A stretch of DNA of 34,643 nucleotides from Candidatus Multivorans thiocomprendens (GCA_027493375.1 JAPVWO010000030.1:1-34643), one strand, 5' to 3'; shown: positions 16,501 to 25,351, counted from the stretch's first letter. A program made the numbers and translations. The notes: generated by a model not told the origin, from the sequence alone.

Positions 16501-17203
16501 CGATCACGCGGTCGCCGCCGGATCCGCGGAACGGATTGTCCGCTCCCGCATCGGCGCCGTCAACGATGCGGAAGTCCAGTCGAAACAGGTTCCACAGCTC
16601 CCGCCGCCAGTTGCCGACCAGACCCGCGGGAGGAACGATCAACACACGATCCAGGCGCTCCCTCGACATCATCTCGCGGACGTACAGACCGGTCATGATC
16701 GTCTTCCCTGCGCCGGCGTCGTCGGCGAGCAGGAAGCGCAGCGGATCCTGCTTCAGCATCCGCTCGTAGACCGCGAAGCGCTGGTGCAGCAGCGGATGGA
16801 TGCGCGACGTCTCGATCGCGAAGGCCGGGTTGAACTGCCGCCCGAACGACAACCGGAGCGCGTCCGCCACCGCGAGCACGGCCTCGGGGTCGCCCGCGAA
16901 GTCCAGGCCGACAGCCGGACGCGCCGCCGGGCGCAGCGTTCGCATGGGCCGCGCTTCGGATGCCGCTGCCGCGGCCGCGGCCTCCTGGCGGAGTTGCCCC
17001 AGCTTCTCGAGCGCGAGCCGGCGGGGATGGGACTGTCCGGACTCCCAACGGTGGATCGTGATCGTCGAGACGCCAAGCCGCTCGGCGAACTGTTCCTGGG
17101 TCAGCCCGAGGCGGCCGCGAAGGCGGCGAACGTCGCCGTCGATCTCGACTGGGGAACCTTGACGAGAGGTGAACTCCGCCACGGCGGAGCATTCTACTGC
17201 CAT
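13547..17203 (-). CDS. XRE-SNF2 helicase-DUF3883 fusion protein (defence-associated)
   Basis: 1218 residues from ATG 17203 (MAVECSAVAEF). The frame is open to 17398, but that extension is basic and low-quality. Residues ~25-60 (LGLTQEQFAERLGVSTITIHRWE) are an XRE-type helix-turn-helix, unusual at the head of a helicase. The SNF2 motor follows: DAGAGKT (162-168), DEAH (262-265), LLTATPHMG, then the second RecA lobe with LIFSEHRDTVDHL, ATDAAGEGINLQF and QRMGRIHRYGQ. The last ~130 residues (GFDLLSTLPNGDRRCIEVKG) match DUF3883, a domain related to PD-(D/E)xK nucleases with an E-x-K core. Such proteins translocate on double-stranded DNA; the C-terminal domain may cut or bind it. It begins the operon that continues with the protease and two small genes. 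Confidence 0.9.
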   Translation of the reverse strand: MAVECSAVAEFTSRQGSPVEIDGDVRRLRGRLGLTQEQFAERLGVSTITIHRWESGQSHPRRLALEKLGQLRQEAAAAAAASEARPMRTLRPAARPAVGLDFAGDPEAVLAVADALRLSFGRQFNPAFAIETSRIHPLLHQRFAVYERMLKQDPLRFLLADDAGAGKTIMTGLYVREMMSRERLDRVLIVPPAGLVGNWRRELWNLFRLDFRIVDGADAGADNPFRGSGGDRVIVSLDTLAGDKMFDVLRRADRGYDLIVFDEAHKLSVHERGNRVDRTRRYQLAEALAVGASPEGRFGGLDWTARHLLLLTATPHMGKSLPYAWLWRLLDAEAFGAVEAVRRASRSTRGRHFLRRTKEEMTGLDGGPLYPPRECDTFSYRLSGGEDGEQDLYERTTRYLDECYGRALDNRPAVELAKTVFQRRLASSTWALLRSFERRIEKLTRTAEAIENGELTAELLLQRQRRLSERHRRDYFDDAAADDDMAADGWAEGNEAYEDAVLGAVTVVGAEELRREAEQVEDLAGQARQLIASGTETKFEQLRHVLEDPDCKNEKWLIFSEHRDTVDHLVRRLEGLGYRGHTAQIHGGMDWRERERQVAAFRRPNGARYMVATDAAGEGINLQFCRLMVNYDIPWNPARLEQRMGRIHRYGQQSEVRIFNLVAGSTREGRVLRVLLDKLEAIREELSSDKVFDVVGRLFEGESLTRFMARATSDEGERRAVERVEQAVDASRVKRIDERDADVYGVPEAAVTGEDLRPEVEREGYLHLLPAHVRRLVERGARLLDLEIKGDLDDRFALAPARRGALDRLLPAFDVHPADARERLTTRRPQDDEKGIWLHPGEPLFDALCDEIRTRFRNDALRGSIFVDSMAEEPYLLHLAEIWIEQEQAATGRSPGRRGMARRVVERRLVALRQQADEPPEQCPVERVLLLAPTGLAPGMAPLAPRALDLRAQAGAYLGVLLEDLTKDLRGEREADLPERRRRAAVGFDLRASELASLRSKLARSGRDPADGKGEELEAVKAEQKRLSNERRLALERIEEEPRRILPGGHRFLLHALVVRPEDAGSAAGAERLDVAVEELAVRTAADRERARKATVQDVSKPVLARAAGLPDWPGFDLLSTLPNGDRRCIEVKGRAGRAGVPIQANEWAQACKLRGRYWLYVVLDCAGPAPELLRIRDPFHKLLASERTRAQFDVPLGSLIEAAETRESKPESRRGPD

Positions 17204-17320
17204 GTTCCCGTGATGCCGAGCGCGCGACCCATCAAATGTTGGATTAGGCGCCCGATCGACTTCTTGTCGGGCATCCGAGCGCGCAACACGGGCTCGCCGC
17301 TTCGCGGCATCGCGCCTGAT

Positions 17321-17338
17321 GCGGACCAGAAGGTCCGC
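17321..17338. repeat. Short hairpin with AGAA loop in the 284-base intergenic region
   Basis: GCGGACC and GGTCCGC form a perfect 7-bp stem around AGAA. The same AGAA loop tops the 9-bp hairpin at 20474-20495, so both may belong to one repeat family. The region 17204-17487 separates the divergent helicase and quinoprotein genes and holds no gene; I see no convincing promoter boxes in it. Confidence 0.4.
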
Positions 17339-17487
17339 GCACCCAGAGAAACACCCTCGTGCGGCGGAGTCCTCTACCCGCAGATGAGATGGCGTCACTG
17401 CGGGCTACCGCAGAACAGCATCCCGGCCCCGCGCCATACGTGGTGGGCAATACTCTACGGCTCTTGCCAGACCGAAAGGAGTTCCCG

Positions 17488-19263
17488 ATGCCGATCCGGT
17501 ACCGATACGCGCTCGCTGCCACCGTGGCCGCGGCTCAGCTCCTGAGCCTCGCCGCCGTCAACGCCCAGTCCGGCGAGCCCTTCGTCCCGGTCACCGACGA
17601 GATGCTCGAGAACCCGGCGCCCGGGGACTGGCTCATGTGGCGGCGCACCGCGAACGGCTGGGGCTACAGCCCGCTGGACCAGATCACGCCGGAGAACGTC
17701 GGCGATCTGCGGATGGTGTGGACGCGGTCGCTCAACGACGGCAGCCAGACCGGCACGCCCCTCGCCTACCGGAGCGTCATGTACATGCCGAACCCGAACG
17801 ACGTGATCCAGGCGCTCGACGCCGCGACCGGCGATCTGATCTGGGAGCACCGGCGGAAGATCCCCGAGGACGCCAAGGACTACGTCGGGGGCTTCCTGTC
17901 CCAGAACAACCGGAACATCGCGATCTACGCGAACCTGATCATCGACACCAGCGTCGACGACCACCTCTTCGCGCTCGACGCCGAGACCGGCAAGATGGTC
18001 TGGGAGACGATGGTCCTCGACTACCGCACCCACCCCGCGCTGCAGGGCGCCGGGCCGATCATCGGCAACGGCAAGGCGTTCTCGGGCCGGAGCTGCTCGC
18101 CGCGCGGCGGCCCAGACGCCTGCGTCATCACGGCCCACGACGCCCTGACCGGCGAGGAAGTCTGGCGACGCCGCACGATCCCCGCCCCCGGCGAACCGGG
18201 TAACGAGACCTGGGGCGACGTGCCGTTCGAGAAGCGAGTCCACGTCGGCTCCTGGATGCCGCCGAGCTACGACCCGGAGCTCAACCTGGTCTTCGCCGGC
18301 ACCTCGGTCACGGCGCCGGCGCCGAAGTTCATGCTGGGCGGAACGGACGAGACGCACCTCTACCACAACTCCACGCTCGCCCTCGACGGCGACACCGGGG
18401 AGATCGTCTGGCACTACCAGCACATGAACGACCACTGGGATCTCGACCATCCCTTCGAGCGTCTGATCGTCGACACCGCGGTGGCGCCGGACCCGGACGA
18501 GGTGGCCTGGATCAATCCGAACATCGAACCGGGCGAAGTCCGCAAAGTGATCACGGGGATCCCCGGGAAGACCGCCCTCGTCTACTCCATCGACCGGGAG
18601 ACCGGCGAGTTCCTCTGGGCGCGGCCGACCGTCTACCAGAACGTGATCCAGAGCATCGACGGCGAGACCGGCAAGGCGACCGAGAACCCGGAAGTCATCT
18701 TCAACGCCCTCGAGGAGGAGCGGCTCATCTGCCCGAACATGCACGGCGGCAAGGACTGGGAAGCCGGCGCCTACAGCCCGGAGACCAACACGCTGTACTA
18801 CCCCCTGCGCAACATGTGCATGCCGACGCTGACGACGACCGACCCGAGCGCGTCCCACCCGTACTACGCCCTGAGCGTCCGCCACGAGCTGGCGCCCGGC
18901 ACGGAGGACCTCGGCACCGTCTACGCGATCTCCGCCGAAACCGGCAAGACCGTGTGGCTGCACGAACAGCGGGCCTCGACGACCTCCCTGGTCGCCACCG
19001 GGGGCGGACTGCTGTTCGGCGGCGACACGAACGGCCGGTTCAAGGCGTACAGCCAGGAGACGGGCGAGGTGCTGTGGGAGGTGAACCTCGGCGCGCCGGT
19101 GACCGGTTACCCGATCACCTACGCCGTCGACGGCACGCAGTACGTGGCGGTCAGCACCGGCATCTCGGCGACCACGTCGAGTTTCCTGCGCCTGACGCCC
19201 GAGTTGAAGCCGGCCTTCGCGAACAACCTGTTCGTCTTCGCGCTGGAGTACCCCGGCCCGTAG
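17488..19263 (+). CDS. Periplasmic PQQ-dependent dehydrogenase (quinoprotein)
   Basis: 591 residues from ATG 17488, chosen because AAAGGAG lies at 17475-17481 and a signal peptide (RYALAATVAAAQLLSLAAVNAQ) follows directly; the longer frame from 17359 has neither. The mature part has the tryptophan-docking repeats of a PQQ propeller (ALDAATGDLIWEHRR, ALDAETGKMVWET, ALDGDTGEIVWHYQ). HMNDHWDLDHPFE and CPNMHGGKDWEAGAYSPETN are typical of the alcohol/aldehyde dehydrogenase branch. Instead of the adjacent disulfide CC of methanol dehydrogenases it has C-x8-C (SCSPRGGPDAC). There is no haem domain, so electrons must leave through a separate cytochrome; one is encoded convergently 11 bases away. The substrate cannot be told. 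Confidence 0.9.
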   Translation: MPIRYRYALAATVAAAQLLSLAAVNAQSGEPFVPVTDEMLENPAPGDWLMWRRTANGWGYSPLDQITPENVGDLRMVWTRSLNDGSQTGTPLAYRSVMYMPNPNDVIQALDAATGDLIWEHRRKIPEDAKDYVGGFLSQNNRNIAIYANLIIDTSVDDHLFALDAETGKMVWETMVLDYRTHPALQGAGPIIGNGKAFSGRSCSPRGGPDACVITAHDALTGEEVWRRRTIPAPGEPGNETWGDVPFEKRVHVGSWMPPSYDPELNLVFAGTSVTAPAPKFMLGGTDETHLYHNSTLALDGDTGEIVWHYQHMNDHWDLDHPFERLIVDTAVAPDPDEVAWINPNIEPGEVRKVITGIPGKTALVYSIDRETGEFLWARPTVYQNVIQSIDGETGKATENPEVIFNALEEERLICPNMHGGKDWEAGAYSPETNTLYYPLRNMCMPTLTTTDPSASHPYYALSVRHELAPGTEDLGTVYAISAETGKTVWLHEQRASTTSLVATGGGLLFGGDTNGRFKAYSQETGEVLWEVNLGAPVTGYPITYAVDGTQYVAVSTGISATTSSFLRLTPELKPAFANNLFVFALEYPGP

Positions 19264-19274
19264 AGAAGCGCACG

Positions 19275-19808
19275 CTACGGCGGCACGCGCTCGACCGCTA
19301 CTCCCTGAAGCAGCACCGGGTCCGTGGCCAGTTCCCGATCGCCCGCGGGATACCTGTTGGCACTCAGCAGGAACGCGACGATGTCGATGTACGTCTGGTC
19401 GCCGAGAGTCTCGGGCTCTTCCGGCGGCATGGTCGACTCGATGCTCTCGAAGATGTCGGCCACCTTGAGCCCGCGCCAGCGGAACCGGAACGCCACGCCG
19501 GTCAGGCCCGGCGCCATTTCGCCGCCGCCGAGGCCCTCGCCGTGGCACTCCGCGCAGTGCGCGTCGTAGGCGGCACGGCCTCGCTCCGCCTGTGCTTCGG
19601 TGAAGATGCCGTCGAGAACGGAGGCCGGTGGAGGAACCGGCGCGGGCTCCGGTGCTGCGGGGGGTGGCGCCTCGACGGGAACGGACGGCGGCGCCATGAC
19701 CGCGGCCGTCGAGCAAGCCAGCGCCGCAACCAGTAGCAGAACCGGGGCCCCAACCACCGCCAAGAGGACCCTCACGAATCCCGCGCCCAAAGCGTCGTCA
19801 TCCGTCAC
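19275..19808 (-). CDS. Membrane-anchored monohaem cytochrome c
   Basis: 177 residues from a GTG at 19808; a TTG at 19817 is also possible. One hydrophobic N-terminal segment (VLLAVVGAPVLLLVAALACS) is either a membrane anchor or a lipoprotein signal with the Cys as acceptor. A Pro/Ala-rich linker follows (~40-65), then a single haem site CAECH (residues 85-89) and MAPGLTG and MPPEEPE, one of which supplies the distal Met. It belongs to the cytochrome c class I fold of ~100 residues and would carry electrons in the periplasm. Its end nearly touches the end of the quinoprotein gene, whose enzyme needs such an acceptor; the pairing is inferred from position because the genes are not cotranscribed. 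Confidence 0.85.
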   Translation of the reverse strand: MTDDDALGAGFVRVLLAVVGAPVLLLVAALACSTAAVMAPPSVPVEAPPPAAPEPAPVPPPASVLDGIFTEAQAERGRAAYDAHCAECHGEGLGGGEMAPGLTGVAFRFRWRGLKVADIFESIESTMPPEEPETLGDQTYIDIVAFLLSANRYPAGDRELATDPVLLQGVAVERVPP

Positions 19809-19862
19809 AATCGGCAACGTACTACGCCCCCGCCGCGCCGGTCCACCGCCAACCAGGCCCGG

Positions 19863-20399
19863 TCAGAACGACGAACCGGGCTCCCGCAGGAACGCGATCT
19901 CCTCGTCCGTCGAGGGACGACTCAGCACCTCGTTGCGATGCGGGTAGCGACCGAACCGGTCGATGATGGCCTTGTGCCGGCGCTCGTAGTCGAGGGCCTC
20001 GGGCTCCTCCAGGCGCTCGAAGAGCGCCATCGCGTCCTCGTGGATCTGCCGCGATTCGCTGTGCTGATAGGGCATGTAGAAGAACTGCCGCTGGACCGGC
20101 GGGACCGCCTGATCGGCGCCGACCCGCACCGCCTCCTGTGCAAGCGCCAAGGCCATCCCGTCGGCGGCGAAGGCGCGGGCATCGTCGCGGTAGAGGTTGC
20201 GCGAGAACTGGTCGAGCACGACGATCTCCGCGAGACGCCCCTCCGGCGTGTCACGCCAGTCGTGGAGCTCGCCCGGGACCGCGCGCTCGTGCAATGCGCC
20301 GAACCGTGCTCGGATCTCGGCGTCGAACTGCGGATCGCTGCTCCACCACTGCTCGGGACCACTCTCTTCAAACCAGAAAGACAGGACTTCTTCGATCAC
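19863..20399 (-). CDS. DUF924 family protein
   Basis: 178 residues from a GTG at 20399 (VIEEVLSFWFEESGPEQWW), which is where family members begin; the frame is open further but the extra 23 residues look unrelated. VLSFWF, FDAEIRARF, IVVLDQFSRNLYRDDARAFAAD, FFYMPYQHSES and the His-rich HRNEVLSRPSTDEEIAFL near the end are all DUF924 signatures. The family is widespread and mostly helical, with no established function that I know. No membrane segment or signal peptide is present. It lies upstream of and divergent from the PSCyt1 gene; no functional link is visible. Confidence 0.85.
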   Translation of the reverse strand: MIEEVLSFWFEESGPEQWWSSDPQFDAEIRARFGALHERAVPGELHDWRDTPEGRLAEIVVLDQFSRNLYRDDARAFAADGMALALAQEAVRVGADQAVPPVQRQFFYMPYQHSESRQIHEDAMALFERLEEPEALDYERRHKAIIDRFGRYPHRNEVLSRPSTDEEIAFLREPGSSF

Positions 20400-20473
20400 G
20401 GTTCGGCTCCTCAGCGGGCTCGGGGCGCATGAAATGCCAGCAGGGAGCTGGCCTGACGGCCGGCGCACGTCTT

Positions 20474-20526
20474 CCGCGGGTCAGAAGACCCGCGGTCACA
20501 AAGCCGGCGGGGACGGCCGACGCACC
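20474..20526. repeat. Dispersed palindromic repeat with perfect hairpin (copy B)
   Basis: CCGCGGGTC (20474-20482), loop AGAA, GACCCGCGG (20487-20495) form a perfect 9-bp stem. It is followed by GCCGGCGGGGACG and a CGACGCACC tail at 20503-20526. A second copy at 25296-25346 has the same order of blocks: GGTCAGAAG, a TCAC block, then GCCGGCGGGGACG and CCGGCGCAC. It lies between divergent genes, so terminator function is unlikely. Confidence 0.55.
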
Positions 20527-20553
20527 CACTGTGGTTTATCCTCTACTGTCTCC

Positions 20554-23500
20554 ATGCTTCATAGAACGTCCCGCCTGTTCCTGACGGCGCTGGCGAGCGC
20601 CGCCTGCGGCTCTACGGCCGTGCTGTGGGCCGTCGCGGCCGAGCCGGCGCCCGCCGTCGACTTCCAGCGCGACGTCCGGCCGATTCTCTCCGACAACTGC
20701 TTCGCCTGCCACGGCCCGGACGAGGCGACGCGCGAGGCAGACCTGAGGCTCGACACGCGTGACGGCGCCTTCAGCGAGCGGCCTCCAGCAGGACGCAGCA
20801 CCAGGCCGCGCGGTCCCGCGGTCGTCCCGGGCGACCTGGACGCCAGTCTGCTGGTCGAGCGCATCAACCACACGGACGCACTCCGGCGAATGCCGCCCGA
20901 GGTGTCGCAGAAGTCGCTTTCCGACGACCAGATCGCGACTCTCACTCGCTGGGTCGAGCAGGGCGCCCCCTGGGACGAGCACTGGTCGTTCGCGGCCATC
21001 GACCGGCCGGCGCCGCCGGAAGTCGAAGACGAAACCTGGGGCCGCGATCCGCTGGACCGCTTCATCCTGGCGCGGCTCGAGGCGGAGGAACTGACGCCCG
21101 CCGAAGAAGCCGACCGCCGCGCGCTCGCCCGCCGCGCCGCCCTCGACCTGACCGGGCTGCCGCCCGACCCGGGCACGCTCGCGACCTTCCTGGCCGACAC
21201 GGAAGACGGCGCCTACGAGCGGCTCGTCGACCGGCTGCTCGCCTCGGCTCACTGGGGCGAGCACCGCGCCCGCTACTGGCTGGACGCCGCGCGCTACGGC
21301 GACACCCACGGCATCCACATCGACAACTACCGCGAGATGTACGCCTACCGCGACTGGGTGATCAAGGCGTTCAACGAGAACCAGCCGTTCGACGAGTTCA
21401 CGGTCGACCAGGTCGCCGGCGACCTGCTGCCGGAGCCGACCCTCGACCAGTTGATCGCCACCGGCTTCCAGCGGAACAACATCACGACGAACGAGGGCGG
21501 CGTCGTGATCGAGGAGTACGAGGCGATCTACGCCAAGGACCGGGCGGAGACGATCGGCAGCGTCTTCATGGGCCTCACCGTCGGCTGCGCGACCTGCCAC
21601 GACCACAAGTTCGACCCGATCAGCCAGCGCGAGTTCTACGCGCTGACCGCGTTCTTCCGGAACACGACGCAGTATGTGATGGACGGCAACATCTCCGACC
21701 CGCCGCCGACGCTCGTCGTGCCCCACGAGGACGACCGGGACGCCTGGTACGGCTTGCGCGAGGAAGTCGCCGAACTCGAGGACGCGATGACGGAGCGTCT
21801 CGACGCCGTCGAGCCGACCTTCGCCGAGTGGCTAGCCCGAGACGCCCACCGCGAGATCGACGCACCCCTGGGTGCCGGGCCGGAACTGCTTCGGCTCGAC
21901 CTCGACGCCGAACCCGCCGTCATCATGGGCGGCGAAACGCAACCGCTCGTGATGCATGGAGAGGTCCGGATCGAGCCGGGGCCACGCGGCCTGCCGGCCC
22001 TGCTCTTCGGCAACGAGTCCTCGGCCGAGCTTCCGCCGCTGGAACTCGACACGGACACGCCGTTCTCGCTCGCCCTGTGGATCCACATGCCCGAAGCCGA
22101 GGGCAGCTACACCGTCGCAAGTCAGAGCGACCCGCACGAGGCTGACCGCGGCTGGCAGGTCACGCTCGGCGCGCGCGAGCTCTACTTCCGCCTCAGGGGC
22201 GACCGCGCCGGCCCGGGCAGGGGCGCGACAAGCATCTCGATCAATCCGAACAACACGCAGAGACTCACGCCCGGCGAGTGGACGCACATCGTCTTCACCC
22301 ACGACGGCTCCGGCGAGCGCGGCGGGCTGCATATCTACCGCGACGGCGACCGGGTCCCCGAACAGGGCAGCGAGTTCTTCGCGAAGGTCCAGGGCCGCAT
22401 CAGCACCGACCGGCCCTTCTACCTCGGCCGCCACGACCGGCGAACGGAGGGCAGCGCCCAGTACTTCGCCGGCGGCGGGGTCGCCGACGTGCGTGTCTTC
22501 GACCGCGTCCTCTCGGTCGAAGAGGCGAGGGTCCTGTCGGAGTGGAGCGCCATCCGCACCGGCGCAGGAAAGGGGCCGGCGGACTTGACCGCCGACGAGC
22601 GCCAGGCCCTCCTCCTGAGCTACGTCCACACGAAGGACGAGGAGTACCGCCGCCTCGCCGGTCGCCGACTCGAGATCGACGCCGAGTGGCGGGAACTCCG
22701 CCGCCGCGGCACGGTCACCCATGTCATGCAGGAGATGCCGGGAAGCGAGGCGGCCGCCCACGTGCTCTACCGCGGCAACTACGACCAGCCGCGCGAGCGC
22801 GTGCTCGCCGGAACGCCCGCGGCGCTGCCTGCGATGCCGGAGGACCTCCCCCGCAACCGGCTCGGCCTCGCCCACTGGCTCGTGGACGAAACCAACCCGC
22901 TGATGGCGCGCGTCACCGTGAACCGCTACTGGCAGCAGGTCTTCGGCACCGGCCTCGTCACCACGAGCGAGGACTTCGGCGCCCAGGGCGACGTGCCGTC
23001 GCACCCGGAACTCCTCGACCACCTGGCGACCGGGTTCCGGGAATCGGGCTGGGACGTCAAGGGCTTCTTCCGCCGGCTGGTCACGTCGTCGACTTACCGC
23101 CAGGCGGCGACGCTCACGGCCGACAAGCTGGAGCAGGACCCCGACAACCGCCTGCTGTCGCGCGGTCCGCGTTTCCGCATGGACGCGGAGATGGTCCGCG
23201 ACACGGCGCTCGCCGCCAGCGGTCTCCTCGTGCGCAAGATCGGCGGCCCGAGCGTCAAGCCGTACCAGCCGGACGGGCACTGGCAGCGGGTAGCGATGAA
23301 CTCGAGCAACACCTACCGCTACCAGCGGGACAGCGGAGACAAGCTCTACCGGCGCAGCCTCTACACCTTCTGGAAGCGCGCCGCGCCTCCGCCGTCGATG
23401 ACGATCTTCGACGCGGGCAACCGCGAACACTCGGTGGTGCGCCGCGAGCGCACGAACACGCCGCTCCAGGCGTTGGTGACGATGAACGACACCCAGTTCG

Positions 23501-23802
23501 TCGAGGCGTCGCGCCACCTCGCCCAGCGCGCGATGCGGGAGGCGGGCGACGACTTCGACCGCCGGCTCGACTACCTCACGACGCGGCTCCTGGCCCGGCC
23601 CTTCGACGACGTCGAGCGGGCGGTCGCCAAGCGGACGTACGACGGCCTGATCGACGTCTACAGCGCCGATCAGGCGGAAGCGAAGAAGCTCGTCGACGTC
23701 GGCGAATCGCAGCACGACGCCGCCCTGCCGGCCGACGAGTCGGCGGCCTGGACCATGCTGGCAAGTCAGTTGATGAACCTGGACGAAACACTGAACAAGT
23801 AA
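20554..23802 (+). CDS. Exported PSCyt1-DUF1549-LamG-DUF1553 multidomain protein
   Basis: 1082 residues from ATG 20554, where a signal peptide ([24 protein letters not shown]) begins; the open frame reaches further upstream without coding character. The planctomycete-type cytochrome domain PSCyt1 starts at ~35, with haem site CFACH (49-53) and MPPEVS. DUF1549 (PSCyt2) spans ~160-370 and ends with a second [11 protein letters not shown] site (from 345). Residues ~490-660 are a LamG-like jelly roll ([30 protein letters not shown]). DUF1553 (PSD1) occupies ~760-1050. The family is common in Planctomycetota and Acidobacteriota and nearly always paired with a DUF1501 gene, as here with 16 bases between. 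The LamG domain suggests carbohydrate binding. Function is unproven; exported polymer breakdown is the usual proposal. Confidence 0.9.
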   Translation: MLHRTSRLFLTALASAACGSTAVLWAVAAEPAPAVDFQRDVRPILSDNCFACHGPDEATREADLRLDTRDGAFSERPPAGRSTRPRGPAVVPGDLDASLLVERINHTDALRRMPPEVSQKSLSDDQIATLTRWVEQGAPWDEHWSFAAIDRPAPPEVEDETWGRDPLDRFILARLEAEELTPAEEADRRALARRAALDLTGLPPDPGTLATFLADTEDGAYERLVDRLLASAHWGEHRARYWLDAARYGDTHGIHIDNYREMYAYRDWVIKAFNENQPFDEFTVDQVAGDLLPEPTLDQLIATGFQRNNITTNEGGVVIEEYEAIYAKDRAETIGSVFMGLTVGCATCHDHKFDPISQREFYALTAFFRNTTQYVMDGNISDPPPTLVVPHEDDRDAWYGLREEVAELEDAMTERLDAVEPTFAEWLARDAHREIDAPLGAGPELLRLDLDAEPAVIMGGETQPLVMHGEVRIEPGPRGLPALLFGNESSAELPPLELDTDTPFSLALWIHMPEAEGSYTVASQSDPHEADRGWQVTLGARELYFRLRGDRAGPGRGATSISINPNNTQRLTPGEWTHIVFTHDGSGERGGLHIYRDGDRVPEQGSEFFAKVQGRISTDRPFYLGRHDRRTEGSAQYFAGGGVADVRVFDRVLSVEEARVLSEWSAIRTGAGKGPADLTADERQALLLSYVHTKDEEYRRLAGRRLEIDAEWRELRRRGTVTHVMQEMPGSEAAAHVLYRGNYDQPRERVLAGTPAALPAMPEDLPRNRLGLAHWLVDETNPLMARVTVNRYWQQVFGTGLVTTSEDFGAQGDVPSHPELLDHLATGFRESGWDVKGFFRRLVTSSTYRQAATLTADKLEQDPDNRLLSRGPRFRMDAEMVRDTALAASGLLVRKIGGPSVKPYQPDGHWQRVAMNSSNTYRYQRDSGDKLYRRSLYTFWKRAAPPPSMTIFDAGNREHSVVRRERTNTPLQALVTMNDTQFVEASRHLAQRAMREAGDDFDRRLDYLTTRLLARPFDDVERAVAKRTYDGLIDVYSADQAEAKKLVDVGESQHDAALPADESAAWTMLASQLMNLDETLNK

Positions 23803-23818
23803 GCCGGAGGCGCACGAG

Positions 23819-25285
23819 ATGGACCCGTTCAAGGAAACCGTTCGAGCCGAGACGAGACGCCAGTTCTTCGGCACCGCCGCCCGGGGCATCGGCGGCCTGG
23901 CCCTGGCCAGCCTGTTCGCCGAGGACGCCTTCGCTCTGCCGGTTGCCAGGGACCGCTTCGGCGGGCTGCCCGACCTCCCCCACTTCGCGCCGAAGGCGAA
24001 GCAGTGCATCTACCTCCACATGATGGGCGCGCCGCCCCAGATGGACCTGCTGGACTACAAGCCGAAGATGAATGAGCACTTCGACCAGGACCTTCCCGAG
24101 TCGATCCGCCAGGGGCAACGGCTGACGACGATGACCTCCGGCCAGTCGCGCTTCCCGATCGCGCCGTCCGTCTTCGAGTTCTCCCAGCACGGCGGGAACG
24201 GCGCCTGGTTCTCCGAGCTGCTGCCCCACACGGCGAGCATGGCGGACGACATCGCGATCATCCGCTCCATGCACACGGACGCGATCAACCATGAGCCCGG
24301 CATCACCTTCATCCAGACCGGCCAGCAGATTCCGGGCCGGCCCTGCATCGGCTCCTGGTTCGCATACGGCCTCGGCAGCATGAACGAGGATCTGCCGACC
24401 TTCGTCGTGATGAACGCGGAGCGCAGCCATCCGTCGGCAGGCCTGCAGGCGATCTCGGCCAAGCTCTGGAGCGCCGGTTTCCTGTCGCCCGAGTACGCCG
24501 GCGTCGGCCTCCAGACCGGCGACGAACCGGTGCTCTATCTCAAGGACCCGCACGGTGTCTCGCCCGATGTCCGCCGGCAAGTGCTCGATGGCATGAGCGC
24601 GCTGAACCGGCTGCGCCACGCCCAGGTCGGCGATCCGGAGACGCTGGCCCGCATCGAGCAGTACGAGATGGCGTTCCGCATGCAGTCCTCGGTGCCCGAA
24701 ATGGCCGACCTGTCAGCCGAGCCCGACGCCACCTGGGAACGCTGGGGCGAAGAAGCTCGGCAGCCCGGCAAGTTCCAGAACGCGGCGCTCATGGCCCGCC
24801 GGCTGGTCGAGCGGGGGGTTCGATTCGTCCAGATCTACCACCGGGGCTGGGACGTCCACCGCATCCTGCCGACCGTGCTTCCCGCGCAGGCCCGCGACGT
24901 CGACCGGGCCGCCTGGGCGCTGATCCAGGACCTCAAGGAACGCGGCCTGTTCGACGAGACCCTGGTCATCTGGGGCGGCGAGTTCGGCCGGACGATCTAC
25001 TCCCAGGGAGCTCTCACAGCGACGGACTACGGCCGCGACCACCACCCACGCTGCTTCACCATCTGGATGGCCGGCGGCGGCGTCAAGGGAGGCGTCGTCC
25101 ACGGCGAGACGGACGACTTCTCCTACAACATCGTCAAGGATCCGGTCCACGTCCACGACCTGCAGGCCACGGTGCTGCACCTGTTCGGCATCGACCACGA
25201 GCGGTTCACGTACCGCCACCAGGGCCTGGACGCCCGGTTGACCGGCGTTGAGAAGGCGCGGGTGGTGAAGGAAGTGCTCGCCTAG
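23819..25285 (+). CDS. DUF1501 protein with Tat signal, sulfatase-like fold
   Basis: 488 residues from ATG 23819, with GGAGG at 23806-23810. A twin-arginine signal (TRRQFFGTAARG followed by a hydrophobic run) sends the folded protein to the periplasm. The body shows the DUF1501 pattern: CIYLHMMGAPPQMDLLDYKP near the start, FQTG-type motif ITFIQTGQQIPGRPCIGSW, RGVRFVQIYHRGWDVH, VIWGGEFGRT, and DHHPRCFTIWMAGGGVKGG. DUF1501 belongs to the alkaline phosphatase/sulfatase clan; the Asp/His residues in the last motifs would bind metal. Neighbouring PSCyt1 proteins are its constant partners. The substrate is not known. The following stop is intact and no frame disruption is seen. Confidence 0.9.
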   Translation: MDPFKETVRAETRRQFFGTAARGIGGLALASLFAEDAFALPVARDRFGGLPDLPHFAPKAKQCIYLHMMGAPPQMDLLDYKPKMNEHFDQDLPESIRQGQRLTTMTSGQSRFPIAPSVFEFSQHGGNGAWFSELLPHTASMADDIAIIRSMHTDAINHEPGITFIQTGQQIPGRPCIGSWFAYGLGSMNEDLPTFVVMNAERSHPSAGLQAISAKLWSAGFLSPEYAGVGLQTGDEPVLYLKDPHGVSPDVRRQVLDGMSALNRLRHAQVGDPETLARIEQYEMAFRMQSSVPEMADLSAEPDATWERWGEEARQPGKFQNAALMARRLVERGVRFVQIYHRGWDVHRILPTVLPAQARDVDRAAWALIQDLKERGLFDETLVIWGGEFGRTIYSQGALTATDYGRDHHPRCFTIWMAGGGVKGGVVHGETDDFSYNIVKDPVHVHDLQATVLHLFGIDHERFTYRHQGLDARLTGVEKARVVKEVLA

Positions 25286-25295
25286 GCGCGGCAGA

Positions 25296-25346
25296 AGGTC
25301 AGAAGCTGGCGCTTCACGCCGGATGCCGGCGGGGACGCCGGCGCAC
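25296..25346. repeat. Dispersed palindromic repeat (copy C), abutting a gene truncation
   Basis: GGTCAGAAG at 25297-25305, then GCCGGCGGGGACG and CCGGCGCAC ending at 25346, matching copy B in order and spacing but without its perfect hairpin. The sulfotransferase fragment begins five bases later, so the repeat may mark one edge of the deletion that removed the gene's 5' part. Confidence 0.5.
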
Positions 25347-25351
25347 GGTCG

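Noticed and set aside
2399..17203. Canonical DISARM, BREX or Dnd system
   Set aside because: No DUF1998 proteins, phospholipase D-like DrmC, PglZ, BrxL or DndA-E features are seen. A class-1 DISARM resemblance is limited to a SNF2 helicase plus an adenine methyltransferase.
17204..17398. Extended N-terminus of the helicase from 17398
   Set aside because: The extra 65 residues are basic and irregular, and the helix-turn-helix lies at the expected distance from the ATG at 17203.
15260..17545. A 761-codon plus-strand frame opposite the helicase
   Set aside because: The minus strand carries complete SNF2, XRE and DUF3883 motifs; the plus frame has none and crosses an intergenic region.
17455..19716. 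A 753-codon minus-strand frame opposite the quinoprotein
   Set aside because: The plus strand has a signal peptide, Shine-Dalgarno and PQQ repeats; the minus frame is a mirror shadow.
21832..24009. A 725-codon minus-strand frame opposite the PSCyt1 gene
   Set aside because: No domains; the plus strand encodes haem sites and DUF1549/LamG/DUF1553.
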